Below are positions 7,456 through 7,830 of a stretch of DNA of 7,830 bases, in pieces. Source of the DNA: Bordetella parapertussis (lineage in GTDB: Bacteria > Cyanobacteriota > Cyanobacteriia > PCC-6307 > Cyanobiaceae). Made by a program: the position numbers and the translations under genes. The stretch covers positions 1 to 7,830 of the forward strand of contig CALPMR020000138.1 of the NCBI GenBank assembly GCA_943324725.2. The letters run 5' to 3'. Position 1 is the stretch's first letter, and every line of letters begins with the position of its first letter. The notes beneath the pieces were generated by a model that had not been told where the DNA came from, made no database searches, and was given only the letters and a program-made list of their open reading frames with translations.

Positions 7456-7779
7456 ACATTCATCGAGCAGAAAAACGATGGAGAGATAGCCGTACACACG
7501 GTCGCGAATTTTTGGCCCGGGGCGACGCTGGAGCAATTCCAGCTGGAACTAGCCCAGCTGGAGGGCAAGCAGCAACCTCAGGCCCAGCTTCTGCGCACGG
7601 TGGCCGAGGTGGACGGGGGGCTGATGATCGTGTCCCTGCAGGAGGGACAAGCGCCATACGACAGCTGGGCCGAAGCCACCCTCTTGCCCCAGATCGATCT
7701 GCCAGGAGGCATGGACGGTCGACCGGAACAACGCAAGGGATCGGTGGTGGATCACGACTCCGCGCTGCCGGCCAGCTGA
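7456..7779 (+). pseudogene. Small conserved-looking ORF without a start codon downstream of moaE
   Basis: A plus-strand frame ending at TGA 7777-7779 encodes natural-looking protein: 'TFIEQKNDGEIAVHTVANFW', then 'PGATLEQFQLELAQLEGKQ', then 'LLRTVAEVDGGLMIVSLQEG' and an acidic, polar tail of about 35 residues. The layout (an early strand ending in 'WPGAT-x-EQF', later 'GGLMIVSLQEGQAPYDSW') is reminiscent of small dimeric alpha/beta-barrel proteins of the antibiotic-monooxygenase-like type, but I do not recognise the family firmly. The frame is open from just after a stop at 7267-7269, yet no ATG, GTG or TTG occurs in it before GTG 7600, which is deep inside the likely fold. The gene has therefore lost its start, uses an unusual one (for example ATC 7462), or is frameshifted near its 5' end. 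The left boundary given is where protein-like sequence begins, not a true start. Confidence 0.45.
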
Positions 7780-7802
7780 GCCGTCGCGGCAGCGGACGGC
7801 TC
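7778..7802. terminator. Possible terminator hairpin after the start-less ORF
   Basis: GAGCCGTC (7778-7785) and GACGGCTC (7795-7802) form an 8-bp GC-rich stem with a 9-base loop, beginning in the stop codon of the upstream frame. There is no T-run on either side, so intrinsic termination is uncertain. A minus-strand frame reading 'LRLPIF' and a stop at 7810-7808 could be the end of a convergent gene entering from the right; if so, the hairpin could serve both strands. Confidence 0.4.
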
Positions 7803-7830
7803 GCGGCTCAGAAGATCGGCAACCGCAGCA

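Noticed and set aside
7808..7830. Possible 3' end of a minus-strand gene entering from the right ('LRLPIF', stop)
   Set aside because: Only seven codons are visible, too few to call a gene; mentioned only as context for the hairpin at 7778-7802.

Overview
The window looks like a piece of a high-GC picocyanobacterial genome (Synechococcus/Cyanobium type). The reasons are a cyanobacterial NarM-like nitrate-reductase accessory protein next to cyanase, four copies of the cyanobacterial palindrome GCGATCGC (about 0.3 expected by chance at this length and composition), and very tight gene packing. The theme is molybdenum cofactor (Moco) synthesis: mobA, moaA, moaB, moaD and moaE are all present, with one molybdoenzyme encoded among them. 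moaC, moeA and the nitrate reductase gene itself are not in the window.

Layout. Positions 1-228 hold the 3' end of a narM-like gene (+). Its stop codon abuts the stop of cynS (cyanase, minus, 229-684). The cynS start codon overlaps the most upstream possible start of mobA (+, 683-1363). Positions 1348-1939 form a minus-strand scar: a Phd/YefM-type antitoxin that looks intact, a RelE/ParE-type toxin with an internal deletion and frameshift, and a short coding-like tail of unknown origin. A perfect 12-bp inverted repeat separates the antitoxin from moaA (+, 2020-3225). moaA carries an unusual insertion of about 50 residues built partly from 15-bp tandem repeats. It converges with, and overlaps by 16 bp, a large minus-strand FdhF/YdeP-family molybdopterin oxidoreductase gene (3210-5618). 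Upstream of that, on the same strand, lie a glutaredoxin (5696-5953) and moaB (6075-6578). A short divergent gap leads to moaD (+, 6668-6952) and moaE (+, 6957-7403), the two subunits of molybdopterin synthase. The window ends with an open frame (about 7456-7779) that encodes a plausible small protein but has no usual start codon, then a hairpin.

How it fits together (inference from known pathways): MoaA acts first in Moco synthesis (with MoaC, not seen here) to give cyclic pyranopterin monophosphate. MoaD and MoaE add the dithiolene sulfurs. MoaB/Mog-family proteins activate molybdopterin for metal insertion. MobA adds GMP to give the guanine dinucleotide form used by nitrate reductase and FdhF-type enzymes. 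The narM and cynS neighbours tie this to nitrate and cyanate assimilation. The FdhF/YdeP-like enzyme is a possible second client of the cofactor, with unknown substrate.

No new class of system is evident. The points most worth a second look are the FdhF/YdeP-like gene with its glutaredoxin neighbour, the MoaA insertion, the decayed toxin beside an intact antitoxin, the inverted repeat before moaA, and the start-less frame after moaE.
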